The translations under genes were made by a program, and so were the position numbers. A stretch of 20,958 nucleotides of DNA from an uncultured Collinsella sp. (GTDB lineage Bacteria; Actinomycetota; Coriobacteriia; Coriobacteriales; Coriobacteriaceae). The stretch spans positions 1 through 20,958 of the forward strand of contig CAMQJB010000039.1 in NCBI GenBank assembly GCA_947002045.1, written 5' to 3'. The notes beneath the pieces are model-generated. The model was not told where the DNA came from and searched no databases. It saw only the letters and a program-made list of their open reading frames with translations. Positions 6,569 to 13,634 of the stretch are shown piece after piece. Position 1 is the first letter of the stretch. Every line of letters begins with the position of its first letter.

Positions 6569-7831
6569 TTAAGCGCTGTAGCCCATCGCTTGCAGGACAA
6601 ACATGACAACCGTCAGCACCGTAATCACGCCAATGGTCGCCCACGTGAGTACATTCCACACGCGGCCGTTACGGTTGCCGCCCATAATATGGCGATCGGC
6701 AGCGATAACCACCTGGAACACCAGCACTACGGGCAGCAGCACACCGTTAATGACCTGCGAGGTCATCATAATCTGGAACAGGTCGACGCCGGGCATAAGC
6801 ACCAGCACGGCAGAGATGCCAATGATGGCCGTAATGATGCCGCGATAGACCGGGGCCTCGTCCCAGCTGCGATCAGCACCGCGTTCCCAGCCAAATGCCT
6901 CGCAGATAGCGCTGGACGTAACGCCCGGCAGCACACAGGCAGCCAAGAAGCTCGCCGCGACCAGGCCCGAGGCAAACAGCACCGTGGACCACTGGCCCGC
7001 GATGGGCTCCAACGCGCGGGCGGCGTCGGCAGCATCGCTGATCTGAATACCCGCGGGGAACAGTACCGTACCGGTCGTGATGATAATAAAGCCAGCAATG
7101 ACATCGGCGGCGATTGAGCCGCTCACGGTGTCGATACGCTGCAGCACGATATCGTCCTCGCCCGCATTCTTATCGACCACGTTGTTCTGCGCCAAGAAGA
7201 TCATCCACGGCGCGATGGTGGTACCGATCGTTGCGACCACAAGCGACACGTAGCTGGGGTCATTTTGGATGTTGGGCACAACCAGGTCGACCGCCACCTC
7301 GCCCCAGCTGGGACCAGCCATAAATGCAGCGACAATGTAGGTCACAAACACGCAGCTCACCAGCAGCAGAATCTTCTCGATGCGCTGGAAGCTGCCCGAC
7401 ATGGTAAGCATCCAAACCAGCAGCGCCACCAGCGGCACCGAGATACTCGCCGGAACACCAAAGAGAGCAAGGCCGCTCGCGATACCCGCAAACTCCGAAA
7501 TAGTCACGGCCGTATTGGCGATCAGCAGCGCCGCCATGGCCAGCACGCTCCTGCGCACGCCAAAGCGTTCGCGGATGAGCGACGCCAGGCCCTTGCCTGT
7601 GACGCAGCCGCAACGCGCCGCAGTCTCCTGCGTCACGATAAGCAGCACGGTCATGACAGGAAGCATCCACAGCATCTTGTAGCCATAGCTGGCACCGGCG
7701 CTGGAATACGTGGCGATGCCGCCGGCGTCATTACCCGAAAGCGCCGCCAGAAGGCCAGGGCCCATGGCGCCAAAGATGGCCGCGATGGTCAGCTTTTGCT
7801 TGGTGCTCGCCTTTTGCTTCGTGTTTTGCAC
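6569..7831 (-). CDS. Nramp-related divalent metal transporter, likely magnesium type (NRMT)
   Basis: This 420-residue polytopic membrane protein has the Nramp (SLC11) fold, with N-terminal GPGLLAALSGNDAGG. Classical manganese/iron Nramps carry DPGN in helix 1 and MPH in helix 6. Here the matching motifs are DAGG (residues 35-38) and APW (207-209), so the soft-metal methionine and the asparagine are lost while the aspartate is kept. Such changes are what I recall for Nramp-related magnesium transporters, including one studied from Eggerthella lenta. I place the start at GTG 7829-7831, with AGGTGG 4 nt upstream and only 8 nt after the MgtE-like stop. An in-frame ATG at 7894 would lie inside the preceding gene and add an odd His/Arg-rich extension. 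The close spacing implies a shared transcript and translational coupling. Magnesium as substrate is inferred from motifs and context. Confidence 0.88.
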   Translation of the reverse strand: MQNTKQKASTKQKLTIAAIFGAMGPGLLAALSGNDAGGIATYSSAGASYGYKMLWMLPVMTVLLIVTQETAARCGCVTGKGLASLIRERFGVRRSVLAMAALLIANTAVTISEFAGIASGLALFGVPASISVPLVALLVWMLTMSGSFQRIEKILLLVSCVFVTYIVAAFMAGPSWGEVAVDLVVPNIQNDPSYVSLVVATIGTTIAPWMIFLAQNNVVDKNAGEDDIVLQRIDTVSGSIAADVIAGFIIITTGTVLFPAGIQISDAADAARALEPIAGQWSTVLFASGLVAASFLAACVLPGVTSSAICEAFGWERGADRSWDEAPVYRGIITAIIGISAVLVLMPGVDLFQIMMTSQVINGVLLPVVLVFQVVIAADRHIMGGNRNGRVWNVLTWATIGVITVLTVVMFVLQAMGYSA

Positions 7832-7839
7832 GCGACCAC

Positions 7840-9684
7840 CTACCCCATGACCGACATGGTGAGCAGCACTGCGGCGATGCAGTACGCCACGCATGAAATC
7901 ATGACGGCAATGACGTTCATGGCGGTACCCGACGTATTGAGGTCGTGCTCGTCACGCCAGAACAGTACCATCAGGTAAATCACGGCACTCATGTTGCCAA
8001 TCAGGCAGACGATGGCCGCGATGTTAAAGCAGCCGGTAAAGAGCTGTTCTTCAAACATGGGCGCGTCGAGGAACGCAGCGGTGCGCACCAGCTGGGCGCA
8101 CAGGTAGGTCACGAGCGACAGAATCAGGCCCATGCCCGTGCTCTGGAAGAAGAACCCCAGATACGGCTTGGGCTCATCGTCATGGCCGTCGTACTCCAGG
8201 AAGTAGTTCTTGACGAACGACACCATACGCGAGGCAGCCAGCAGCACGAGCGGCATGGCGCACATGGGGAACACCACCAGATGCGCGGATCCCAGCGCCG
8301 TCCCCAGCACTGTTGCCATGATGCACGAGGCAATGCCCCACACGACAACCCAGTACTGGCGATGCACAAACCAGCTGAGCACATTCGTCGAGTCGTCGGA
8401 CGCGCTGTCGCCCGAGCCGACGCCTGCGATCTGCAGGTCCTCCTGGTGTTCCTCGGCGATAACGTCCATGGCGTCGTCAAAGGTCACGATACCCAAAATA
8501 TGACGGTTCTCGTCGCAAACGGGGATGGCGACCAGGTCGTACTTGGTCATCTCGTCCGTTACGTCTTCCTGGTCATCGTCGGGCGACACATAAACCAGGT
8601 CGCGATAGGCCAGCTGGCCCAGCGTGGCGTCGCGGTCGGCCACGATGAGCGTGCGCAGCGAAAGGACGCCGGTGAGCATGCCGCTCGGGTCCTCGGTATA
8701 GACGTAGTAGACGCTCTCGAAGTCCTCGTCGAGCTTGCGGATCGCCTCGATGGCGTCACCGACCGTCGCCGTGGCGGGCAGGGAGACAAACTCCGAGGTC
8801 ATGATACGGCCGGCGGTGTTGTCCTCATAGCCCAGCAGGTTACGAATCGCCTTCTCCTCCTGAACGCCCATCAGGCGCAGAAGCTTCTCGGCCTTCTCGT
8901 AATCGAGCTCATCGATCAGGTCGGCGGCGTCGTCCGGGTCCATCATGGCCAGCATCGACGATGCGTCCGTATCGGACAGGCCCTCGAGCATCTCGGTCAT
9001 AAGCTCGTCGTCGTCGAACTCCGAGATGGCCTCGGCGGCCTGGGCAGTATCGAGCTGCGCGAACACCTGTGCACGCAGGCGCGGGTCGAGCTGCTCGATA
9101 ATGTCGGCAATGTCAGCAGGATGCAGCTCGCCAAGCGTCTTGTGCGACACCGACAGCTGGATGTTCTTAGTCGAACGGTCGAGCAGGTCCATGTAGGACC
9201 AGGCGATGATGTCCTCGCCGAGCGGATTGCCCAGGTGCTTCATAAAGCTCTCGACGACATGCTCGAGGGCGGGGCTGATCGCGCGCAGCAGACCGCGAGC
9301 GCCAACTTCGGCACCCAGCAGGCGCAGTTGATTTTCGCCCGACATGGAAAACTTGATGTCGTTTACGCGCACGACCTTCATGCCCTGCGTGTCGACAATC
9401 TGCTTGTTGAGCACGTCGCGGGCGAGCAAGAGTTCGGTCGGCTGCAGGTACGAAAAACGGATTTCGGTGGCCGGCGACTTAAGGTGCACACCCGTCTCGT
9501 CGATACGGTCGACCCATTTGCGCCAGCTGATCATAAACGGCGTCTTGCCGGGCCCGCGGAACGCGAGCGACGTCACGTGCGGAAAAACTTCGCCGGTAGC
9601 AATGCCAAAATCGTTCACAACGCCGAGCTTTTCGCCATCGACGTCCAAGACCGGCAGTTTGAGCATCTCACTCAGATAATTCAC
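7840..9684 (-). CDS. MgtE-like protein: PRC-barrel, MgtE_N, CBS pair and divergent membrane domain
   Basis: The 614-residue product begins with two PRC-barrel-like segments (about residues 1-110, LPVLDVDGEKLGVVNDF and later VVRVNDIKF). An MgtE N-terminal superhelical domain follows (about 184-300, LGELHPADIADIIEQLDP). Then come a CBS pair (about 300-440, entered by YEDNTAGRIMT) and five or so hydrophobic helices (about 460-614). The cytosolic part matches the magnesium sensor of MgtE channels. The membrane part lacks the GNAGTQ-type signature I expect in true MgtE pores, so it may be a diverged pore or a regulatory partner of the Nramp-related transporter encoded 8 nt downstream. The start is GTG (9682-9684) with GGGGAG 6 nt upstream. 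A structured leader of about 200 nt precedes it. Confidence 0.85.
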   Translation of the reverse strand: MNYLSEMLKLPVLDVDGEKLGVVNDFGIATGEVFPHVTSLAFRGPGKTPFMISWRKWVDRIDETGVHLKSPATEIRFSYLQPTELLLARDVLNKQIVDTQGMKVVRVNDIKFSMSGENQLRLLGAEVGARGLLRAISPALEHVVESFMKHLGNPLGEDIIAWSYMDLLDRSTKNIQLSVSHKTLGELHPADIADIIEQLDPRLRAQVFAQLDTAQAAEAISEFDDDELMTEMLEGLSDTDASSMLAMMDPDDAADLIDELDYEKAEKLLRLMGVQEEKAIRNLLGYEDNTAGRIMTSEFVSLPATATVGDAIEAIRKLDEDFESVYYVYTEDPSGMLTGVLSLRTLIVADRDATLGQLAYRDLVYVSPDDDQEDVTDEMTKYDLVAIPVCDENRHILGIVTFDDAMDVIAEEHQEDLQIAGVGSGDSASDDSTNVLSWFVHRQYWVVVWGIASCIMATVLGTALGSAHLVVFPMCAMPLVLLAASRMVSFVKNYFLEYDGHDDEPKPYLGFFFQSTGMGLILSLVTYLCAQLVRTAAFLDAPMFEEQLFTGCFNIAAIVCLIGNMSAVIYLMVLFWRDEHDLNTSGTAMNVIAVMISCVAYCIAAVLLTMSVMG

Positions 9685-9889
9685 TGGTGCTCCCCATCAT
9701 TATCCCTTCGGACTGCGGCCATGCCGGCGCGCCATCCGTGGACTATTAGATATGTATACGCATGCGCGGGCGGCACGCCGCTCGGCGCTCACACCCCGTA
9801 CATGCGCAAGAAGCACCTGCATGGGGTCATCGACTGTATGGTCGAGGTTTGGATTTCACCTGTAACCTTTCTCTTGACCCTTGTTATCC
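9685..9889 (-). promoter_or_regulatory. Structured 5' leader of the MgtE-like operon (candidate riboswitch)
   Basis: On the minus strand the leader can fold into a three-way junction. P1 pairs GGGTCA (9880-9875) with TGACCC (9829-9824), P2 pairs AGGTT (9868-9864) with AACCT (9849-9845), and P3 pairs CGAC (9844-9841) with GTCG (9834-9831). A competing stem P4 (9827-9819 with 9805-9802 and 9797-9793) reuses the 3' strand of P1. The P4 loop GGTGCT (9817-9812) is complementary to AGCACC (9691-9686) at the ribosome site. A 10-bp stem P5 (9775-9764 with 9732-9722) lies between. It does not show the M-box core as I remember it. Structure is by eye; function is inference. Confidence 0.5.
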
Positions 9890-9895
9890 GCAGTA

Positions 9896-9927
9896 ACTAT
9901 AGCATCAGCATCGCGCCGTGGCGTCAA
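9896..9927 (-). promoter_or_regulatory. Probable promoter of the MgtE-like operon
   Basis: On the minus strand TTGACG (9927-9922) precedes GCTATAGT. The spacer is 18 nt to GCTATA (9903-9898) or 20 nt to TATAGT (9901-9896). A start near 9889 would put the first leader helix within about 10 nt of the 5' end. Confidence 0.5.
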
Positions 9928-9978
9928 ATTTATGCTCCAAACATCGCAGGCATATCAAACGCTGACGCATCCGTGACA

Positions 9979-10007
9979 TAGTCATTGGGGACGTTCTTAC
10001 ATGACTA
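9979..10007. repeat. Short hairpin repeat with GGGACGTTC loop (copy 2), overlapping a stop codon
   Basis: Seven-base arms TAGTCAT (9979-9985) and ATGACTA (10001-10007) enclose TGGGGACGTTCTTAC. On the minus strand the first three bases of the element are the TAG stop of the NodB-like gene. Copy 3 (18495-18523) differs at one stem pair with both sides changed. Confidence 0.75.
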
Positions 10008-11411
10008 GTCTGTGGTGTCGTCATCTTCGGCGAGCTGGGGGAACACGGCGTTTTTGGGCATGGTGACCTTCGCCAGCGAGTTGAGCTTTTTGCTCAGCGA
10101 TGCGTCCGTCTTGACCAGATCGCTCAACGTCACGATTTTGTAACCGTCGGCAATAAGCCCGTCGATAATCTGCGGCAGCGCCACGAGCGTCTGCTCGGCA
10201 CATTCATCACTGTCAGTCAGCAGCACAATGTTGCCCGGCGTCACCGAATCGAGCACCGTCGAGACCTGCTCGTCGGCACCGTTGAGCAGCCAGTCGCCCG
10301 AATCGATATTCCACGAGACCACGGCAGACGCCAGGTCCATCGCATCAATCCAGTTTTGCTCGTCAAAGGCTGCGTAGGGAGCGCGCAAAAGCATCGTCTT
10401 CACGCCGGTCGCGGACTTGATCGCCTCGGTGCCCTTCGAAATCTGCTCGCGCACCGCGTCGCGGTCCTGACCCTTGAGCGACTCGTCGCGGTAGCTGTTG
10501 GAGCCGACTTCGCACCCGGCATCGACAATCGCCTTGGCCGTGGCAGGCGAGGCCTCGGCCGCATCGCCCGACAGGAAGAACGTCGCGGTGACGCCCTTTT
10601 CCTTGAGCACCTGCAAGATCTGCTTGGTCACGCCGCTCGGGCCCTCATCAAACGTCAGCGCCACGTACTTTTCGTTGCCCTTGGGCGCCACGCTCGCGCA
10701 CTCGACCACGCAATCGGTGGCGGGCACGACCTCGCCGCGGTCCTGCGTCTTGCCCGATTGCTCGCCGACCCACACCTCAGAGCGACCCTGGATACCCCAC
10801 GTCTTGACATACTCGATGGCACCCGTGCCCTCGACCTTAAGCTTGGGCTCGATAACCGTCGCCTGGACCTCATGCTTCTCATACGTGTCGCGGCCGTCTT
10901 TGACCGTCACCTTCTCGCCGCCCGTAAGCTCGCGGCTTTTCCACTTGCCCTGTTTTATGCGCTTGCCGTCCACTTTTACCGACAGCTTTTCGCCGCCATG
11001 GCGAGTAAGCACGCTGTCGTCAACGGCCAGCAGGTCCCCGGCGTCGTAGGTATCGGTCAGCTCCTGGTCGTCGATGAGATTTTGCAGCGTAGAGCCGACG
11101 CGCACCGCAGTCTCCTGGCCGTTGAGGACGACATCCACGCTGCGGTTGACGTAGCCCACGACAGCAGCGATGAACAGCACGAGCGCGCAGCCCACGGCGA
11201 TGAGCGCATAGGGCAGGCGAGACGGACGGCGGGGCGTGCGGCCGTTGCCGATGCGAGCGCTGCGGTCGCTAAAGCCGCGGCTATGGTTGAGATACATCGC
11301 GCCGGGCTTACGGTGACGCTTGCGCTGACCGCTGGGCAGCTGCCCCAGATCGCGGCGCGCCGTCGGACGCGAGCCCGAGCGTCCGTGTGAATATGATCCG
11401 TTTTGGCGCAT
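10005..11411 (-). CDS. Membrane-anchored polysaccharide deacetylase-like (NodB-fold) protein with degenerate metal site
   Basis: The 468-residue protein has a basic cytoplasmic tail (1-67), one transmembrane helix (about 68-88), a DUF348/G5-type ubiquitin-like stretch (about 91-150) and a C-terminal NodB-like domain (about 248-440). Active NodB enzymes remove N-acetyl groups from peptidoglycan or other glycans using a metal held by Asp-His-His. Here TFDEGP (253-258) keeps the first aspartate but replaces the second with Glu, the HxxxH segment reads NSYRD (305-309), and the late LLHD motif is LLTD (397-400). RAPY (343-346) and DSGDW (370-374) are kept. The fold is therefore clear but catalysis is doubtful; it may bind glycan without cleaving it, or use an unusual metal site. 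GGGGGAGG lies 5 nt upstream of the ATG. The stop codon is supplied by a hairpin repeat. Confidence 0.85.
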   Translation of the reverse strand: MRQNGSYSHGRSGSRPTARRDLGQLPSGQRKRHRKPGAMYLNHSRGFSDRSARIGNGRTPRRPSRLPYALIAVGCALVLFIAAVVGYVNRSVDVVLNGQETAVRVGSTLQNLIDDQELTDTYDAGDLLAVDDSVLTRHGGEKLSVKVDGKRIKQGKWKSRELTGGEKVTVKDGRDTYEKHEVQATVIEPKLKVEGTGAIEYVKTWGIQGRSEVWVGEQSGKTQDRGEVVPATDCVVECASVAPKGNEKYVALTFDEGPSGVTKQILQVLKEKGVTATFFLSGDAAEASPATAKAIVDAGCEVGSNSYRDESLKGQDRDAVREQISKGTEAIKSATGVKTMLLRAPYAAFDEQNWIDAMDLASAVVSWNIDSGDWLLNGADEQVSTVLDSVTPGNIVLLTDSDECAEQTLVALPQIIDGLIADGYKIVTLSDLVKTDASLSKKLNSLAKVTMPKNAVFPQLAEDDDTTD

Positions 11412-11432
11412 GTGCCCTCCCCCATAAACGCA

Positions 11433-11462
11433 GCAAGCCGGAGCAACAGGTCTCCGGCTTGC
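11433..11462 (-). terminator. Strong hairpin between the PRC-barrel and NodB-like genes
   Basis: Perfect 11-bp arms (11433-11443 and 11452-11462) enclose an 8-nt loop. On the minus strand the stem is followed by TGCGTTTAT, a poor U-tract, so it may be a partial terminator or a processing/attenuation hairpin. It ends 9 nt before the GGGGGAGG site of the NodB-like gene. Confidence 0.55.
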
Positions 11463-11483
11463 CTCCCATCATTTGGTACGTCG

Positions 11484-12239
11484 CTATTTGCTAGCTTTCG
11501 ACGAGCCACCGCTCGCCTTTTGATATTCGTCCTTAAAGGCCTTGAACATACCGCGCGTCTTGCCGAGCTGCTTGCCCAGCGCGCGACTGCCCTTGTCCAC
11601 GGCGACCGAACCCTTGTCATCGAGCACCTTGGCGCCCTTCTTGACCTTATCGCCCACCACGACGCTTGCCTCGGCAGCCTTTGCGGCGGCGCCGCCCGAA
11701 TACCCGAGCGACTTGACCTCGTCCGAAACGATCATCGCGCCGTCCGCATAGCCGCGCAGCATCGTCGGCGGCATCTGCGTGTCGCCCACCAGCACACTCG
11801 AGGCAGTGCCGGCGGTCACGTAGAACGTCTGCACGATGCCCGAACGCGGCTTGAACTCCACATCCGAGCAATAGCCCACGACATCGCCCGACTCCGTGCG
11901 CACGTCCATGCCAACCCAGATAATGCAATCGTCCAGGTTGATGTCGAGGCGCTTGGCCGCAGCGGCATCGTAGGTGCCCTTGACGTCGTCAACCGCGATG
12001 GCGCCCTCGTAGACGCCAATGGCATCGAGCGCCACAAATCGGTCGGGGCGCTCGATCATGCCCGCGATATCGGACTGGCGCACCATAAAGCCCACCACGC
12101 GCGTACCGCCCGGGGTAAAGACCGGAAAGTGAATCTTGCCGAGCTTTTTAGGGCTGCGCGGCGTGCCGTCTTTTTTGGTGCGCTTATCCTCGGTAGGCTT
12201 GCGATAGATCTTGGCGCCGACAAAATCCCCGGCGCGCAT
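11484..12239 (-). CDS. PRC-barrel domain protein
   Basis: The 251-residue product appears to hold two PRC-barrel-like modules (about residues 1-90 and 100-175), recognised from segments such as VGAKIYRK, TRVVGFMVRQSDI and VRTESGDVVGYCSDVEF. An Ala/Gly/Lys-rich tail of about 65 residues follows and is basic near the end. PRC barrels are small beta domains that bind RNA, metal or partner proteins; no enzyme motif is present and no signal peptide or membrane helix is seen. The ATG overlaps the stop of the upstream YtxH-like gene (TAATG, 12241-12237), with GAGG 5 nt upstream, so translation is coupled. The MgtE-like protein in this window also starts with PRC-type segments, but no direct link is shown. 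Confidence 0.75.
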   Translation of the reverse strand: MRAGDFVGAKIYRKPTEDKRTKKDGTPRSPKKLGKIHFPVFTPGGTRVVGFMVRQSDIAGMIERPDRFVALDAIGVYEGAIAVDDVKGTYDAAAAKRLDINLDDCIIWVGMDVRTESGDVVGYCSDVEFKPRSGIVQTFYVTAGTASSVLVGDTQMPPTMLRGYADGAMIVSDEVKSLGYSGGAAAKAAEASVVVGDKVKKGAKVLDDKGSVAVDKGSRALGKQLGKTRGMFKAFKDEYQKASGGSSKASK

Positions 12240-12628
12240 TATGCCTCGGTCGAAGGCTCCGCGGCCTCGGCGTCGGCCTCGACGGCGTTCTCGACCACGA
12301 CATCGGCAGCGGGCGTCACGTTACCGCCCGAGATGGCGTCGTTGAGCTGCTCGCGCAGCTGGTCCATGCGCTCGCGGGCAAGGTCAACCTTGGCACGCAG
12401 GTCATCGGTCTTGGCGTCGACCATCGGGCCAAAATCGTTGACCGCGGCGCGGGCCTCCTCGGCACCGTGCTCGTAGGTGTCGCGCATGTTATCCCAGGCG
12501 TCGTTGGCGATATCGGCAGCCATGGCGCGGGTCTCGGCGCCCGAGCGCGGAGCCAGGGCGACGCCGATGATGGCGCCGGCGGCAGCACCGAAGAGCGCAC
12601 CCGAGATAAAGTTGAAAGTCTTACCCAT
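12239..12628 (-). CDS. YtxH-like small membrane-associated protein
   Basis: The 129-residue protein starts with a glycine/alanine-rich hydrophobic helix (FISGALFGAAAGAIIGVALAP, quoted here as the region about residues 6-26) followed by RSGAETR. This is the typical YtxH arrangement of one N-terminal membrane helix and a charged amphipathic, probably coiled-coil region (about 30-100). The C-terminal 30 residues are acidic and Ala-rich. YtxH proteins are widespread, often stress-related, with no defined activity. Two ATGs compete: 12632-12634 has AGGAG only 4 nt away, while 12626-12628 has GAGG 7 nt upstream, so I favour the latter (two residues shorter). It is the first gene of a coupled pair with the PRC-barrel gene and has a perfect -10 upstream. 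Confidence 0.75.
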   Translation of the reverse strand: MGKTFNFISGALFGAAAGAIIGVALAPRSGAETRAMAADIANDAWDNMRDTYEHGAEEARAAVNDFGPMVDAKTDDLRAKVDLARERMDQLREQLNDAISGGNVTPAADVVVENAVEADAEAAEPSTEA

Positions 12629-12679
12629 GTTCATTCCTCTCCTGCGGGCACCTCGGCGCCCACCGTTTGAATGCTGTCC

Positions 12680-12685
12680 ATTATA
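12680..12685 (-). promoter_or_regulatory. Probable -10 element for the YtxH-like/PRC-barrel operon
   Basis: A consensus TATAAT on the minus strand, 52 nt before the ATG. The -35 position has no good match (GACGGC), so it may rely on G-rich extended -10 context or an activator. Confidence 0.5.
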
Positions 12686-12764
12686 CCCGCAGCACAGCGC
12701 TTGCCGTCTTGCTCATCTGCGTACGGTAAAGGCGCAGGTACATGATGGTGATAAGCGAGTGAGC

Positions 12765-13610
12765 CTACTCCTGCGGCACGGCCGGCATGGCCACCGTGGC
12801 GGCCGGGTCTTCGCCGGCGCCGTCAACGAGCGGCAGCGTTCCCTCGTGCGCGGGGGCAACCGGAGCCGTCGCCGCGCCACCGTAGACGGCAGCGGGGGCC
12901 TCGTGGCTCTCAGCGGTCGCGCCCTCGGTATCGATTGCCTCCTGCGGCTCGTCGTCAAAGTTCGGGACGCCCTGGGGCTCCGCGGACTCGGGCTCGGAAG
13001 CCGCCTCGGCAGGCGCCTCGTCGACAGGATCGACGGCAGCCACGGCAGGCGCCTCGCCCTCGGTCGCGTCCCCGGCCTCGTCCTCGGCGTTCGCGGCGGC
13101 GACGGCCTCGTGCGGATCCTTGCCCTCGGCCTCGGCACGCATGCCCAGCACCAGGTTGCGCAGGCCCGCGACCGTACCGTCCACATCGGGAGCGGGCTGG
13201 TCGGCATGCAGATAGGCCCAATCCATCATAAAGGTCGCCGAAGACAGCGCGCCGATGGCCAGCGCGTCGTCGGGACACGAAAGCTCAACCTCAAAGACAC
13301 GCTCATCGTGCTCACTCACGCGGGTGCGGCCGCACGAAATGCTGCCGGCAAGCCCGGTCTCGTTCATGAGCTCGACCGTCACGTGCTCCAGCAGATGGCA
13401 AAGCTCGGTCTGGCCCATGCAGTCCTGGAATTCGCGACCGGAATCGCCCAGACACAGATGCTTGGCAATCGCGGGCACCAGGTAGTACACGCGCGCCGTA
13501 GCCTCGATGTCCTCCGAGGTCATGAGCGGCATGCCGGGGTTCACCAGCACATGCGCGCAGATCTTGTCCTCGCTGACGGTGACCTTAAGGATGTTGAACA
13601 GGCCTGCCAT
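12765..13610 (-). CDS. Stand-alone protein resembling the cyanophycin synthetase N-terminal domain
   Basis: The 281-residue product has a folded part (about 1-165) and a long acidic Ala/Pro/Glu-rich tail (about 165-281) that looks disordered. The folded part contains LVPAIAKHLC (44-53), CHLLEHVTVEL (71-81) and CGRTR (93-97). In my recollection of cyanophycin synthetase the N-terminal domain has, in the same order, a segment ending EHFC, then GHIVEHVALEL, then FGRTR. H72-x-x-E75-H76 with E80 following is a pattern able to bind zinc, and in some synthetases that domain is reported to have a primer-making hydrolase activity. No ATP-grasp or Mur-ligase part is present, so this is not a synthetase. 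GGGGAG lies 4 nt upstream of the ATG, and the gene follows the CNNM gene by 24 nt. Function is unknown; a metal-dependent peptidase is a possibility. Confidence 0.6.
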   Translation of the reverse strand: MAGLFNILKVTVSEDKICAHVLVNPGMPLMTSEDIEATARVYYLVPAIAKHLCLGDSGREFQDCMGQTELCHLLEHVTVELMNETGLAGSISCGRTRVSEHDERVFEVELSCPDDALAIGALSSATFMMDWAYLHADQPAPDVDGTVAGLRNLVLGMRAEAEGKDPHEAVAAANAEDEAGDATEGEAPAVAAVDPVDEAPAEAASEPESAEPQGVPNFDDEPQEAIDTEGATAESHEAPAAVYGGAATAPVAPAHEGTLPLVDGAGEDPAATVAMPAVPQE

Positions 13611-13634
13611 AACTCTCCCCTACTCTTCCTCGCC

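Noticed and set aside
7832..7894. Longer Nramp-related protein beginning at the ATG at 7894
   Set aside because: It would overlap the upstream gene by 55 bp, add a His/Arg-rich sequence foreign to the family, and lacks a ribosome site; GTG at 7829-7831 has AGGTGG.
9685..9889. Assignment of the MgtE-like leader to the classical M-box riboswitch
   Set aside because: GGTGAAATCC loosely recalls the M-box GGTGAGGCTCC, but the other core segments I remember (the GACGCCAATGGGTCAACAG and GCAGCTGGATGC blocks) are absent.
12705..12764. Terminator after the CphA-N-like gene
   Set aside because: A weak CTGCG/CGCAG stem exists but has no U-tract and a large loop, so it was not listed.
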